8,034 nucleotides of DNA, taken from assembly GCA_003511785.1 (NCBI GenBank), contig DOIS01000045.1, positions 1 to 8,034 on the forward strand, in the 5' to 3' direction. Every line of letters begins with the position of its first letter. Position 1 is the first letter of the stretch. Positions 7,840-8,034 of the stretch are shown in pieces. A program made the translations under genes and the position numbers. This stretch comes from Paracoccaceae bacterium. Its GTDB lineage: Bacteria; Pseudomonadota; Alphaproteobacteria; Rhodobacterales; Rhodobacteraceae. The notes under the pieces are model-generated. The model saw nothing but the letters and a program-made list of their open reading frames with translations, had not been told where the DNA came from and made no database searches.

Positions 7840-8034
7840 TTAACCCGGGCTTTCCGGGAGCCAGGGCCGGGGCTCATGCCGGTAGGCGATGTAGAGCGGG
7901 TGTTTCGGGTGCCCGTCCTTGCTCGACCCCAGATGCAGCACCGGCGTGCCTGTCTCGCGCAGCAGCGCCGCCACCGCAGGGCCGCGGTCCAAGTATGCGC
8001 CGTGGGTGCCCCAGGCGGCAACCACGTCATCGGC
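7840..8034 (-). CDS. DUF1643 family protein, C-terminal part only
   Basis: 65 codons are visible, ending in TAA at 7842-7840; the 5' part lies beyond the right edge, so the GTG at 8025 is internal, not the start. The residues DDVVAAWGTHGAYLDRG, then PVLHLGSSKDGHPKHPLYIA and the final RPWL, match the C-terminal half of DUF1643 proteins, whose conserved end reads roughly AWG..G, LHxLG.TK.GxPRHPLY, W. The family's biochemical role is not established; small members stand alone in many bacteria. The stop lies 84 nt before the RTX start codon, on the same strand. I recall DUF1643 genes near truB/rpsO in related genomes, but that is memory and not seen here. Confidence 0.85.
   Translation of the reverse strand, partial: ADDVVAAWGTHGAYLDRGPAVAALLRETGTPVLHLGSSKDGHPKHPLYIAYRHEPRPWLPESPG

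Noticed and set aside
7844..7858. Short inverted repeat at the DUF1643 stop, considered as a terminator
   Set aside because: The stem is only 5 bp (CCCGG/CCGGG), overlaps the end of the coding sequence, and is followed by a broken T-run.

Overview
The window is chromosomal DNA from a high-GC alphaproteobacterium, most likely a Rhodobacteraceae/Roseobacter-type marine or soil bacterium. That assignment rests on the sequences of ribosomal protein S15 and polynucleotide phosphorylase, the GC-rich third codon positions, an acidic RTX-type calcium-binding protein with a short N-terminal anchor, and a DUF1643 protein close to rpsO. It is inference from family resemblance; no search was run.

Layout from right to left, which is the direction of transcription for all genes but one. 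The end of a DUF1643 protein (7840-8034) is followed by an acidic RTX-repeat protein (6694-7755) with its own candidate promoter. Next comes rpsO (6185-6454), with a candidate promoter, a strong Shine-Dalgarno and a terminator. On the opposite strand lies an SGNH/GDSL-type lipoprotein gene (5283-6014), which ends in a very good terminator facing that of rpsO. A 468-bp upstream region shared with pnp (4814-5282) contains leader hairpins. Then come pnp (2687-4813), a GC-rich terminator-like hairpin, and three tightly packed glycan genes: an FkbM-type methyltransferase (1811-2527), a GT4 glycosyltransferase (764-1807) and a GT25 glycosyltransferase that runs off the left edge (1-767).

Functionally there is a housekeeping core of translation and RNA decay (rpsO, pnp). 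It is interleaved with envelope or surface functions: an exported esterase-like lipoprotein, a probably exported Ca2+-binding repeat protein, and a small operon that likely builds or decorates a surface polysaccharide or glycolipid. The main departure from a textbook arrangement is the rpsO-pnp pair, which in many bacteria is adjacent and co-transcribed. Here it is split by the divergent lipoprotein gene and a pair of converging terminators, so pnp probably needs its own promoter. I see no insertion sequence, prophage, CRISPR array, tRNA or rRNA, and no clear sign of a wholly new system.
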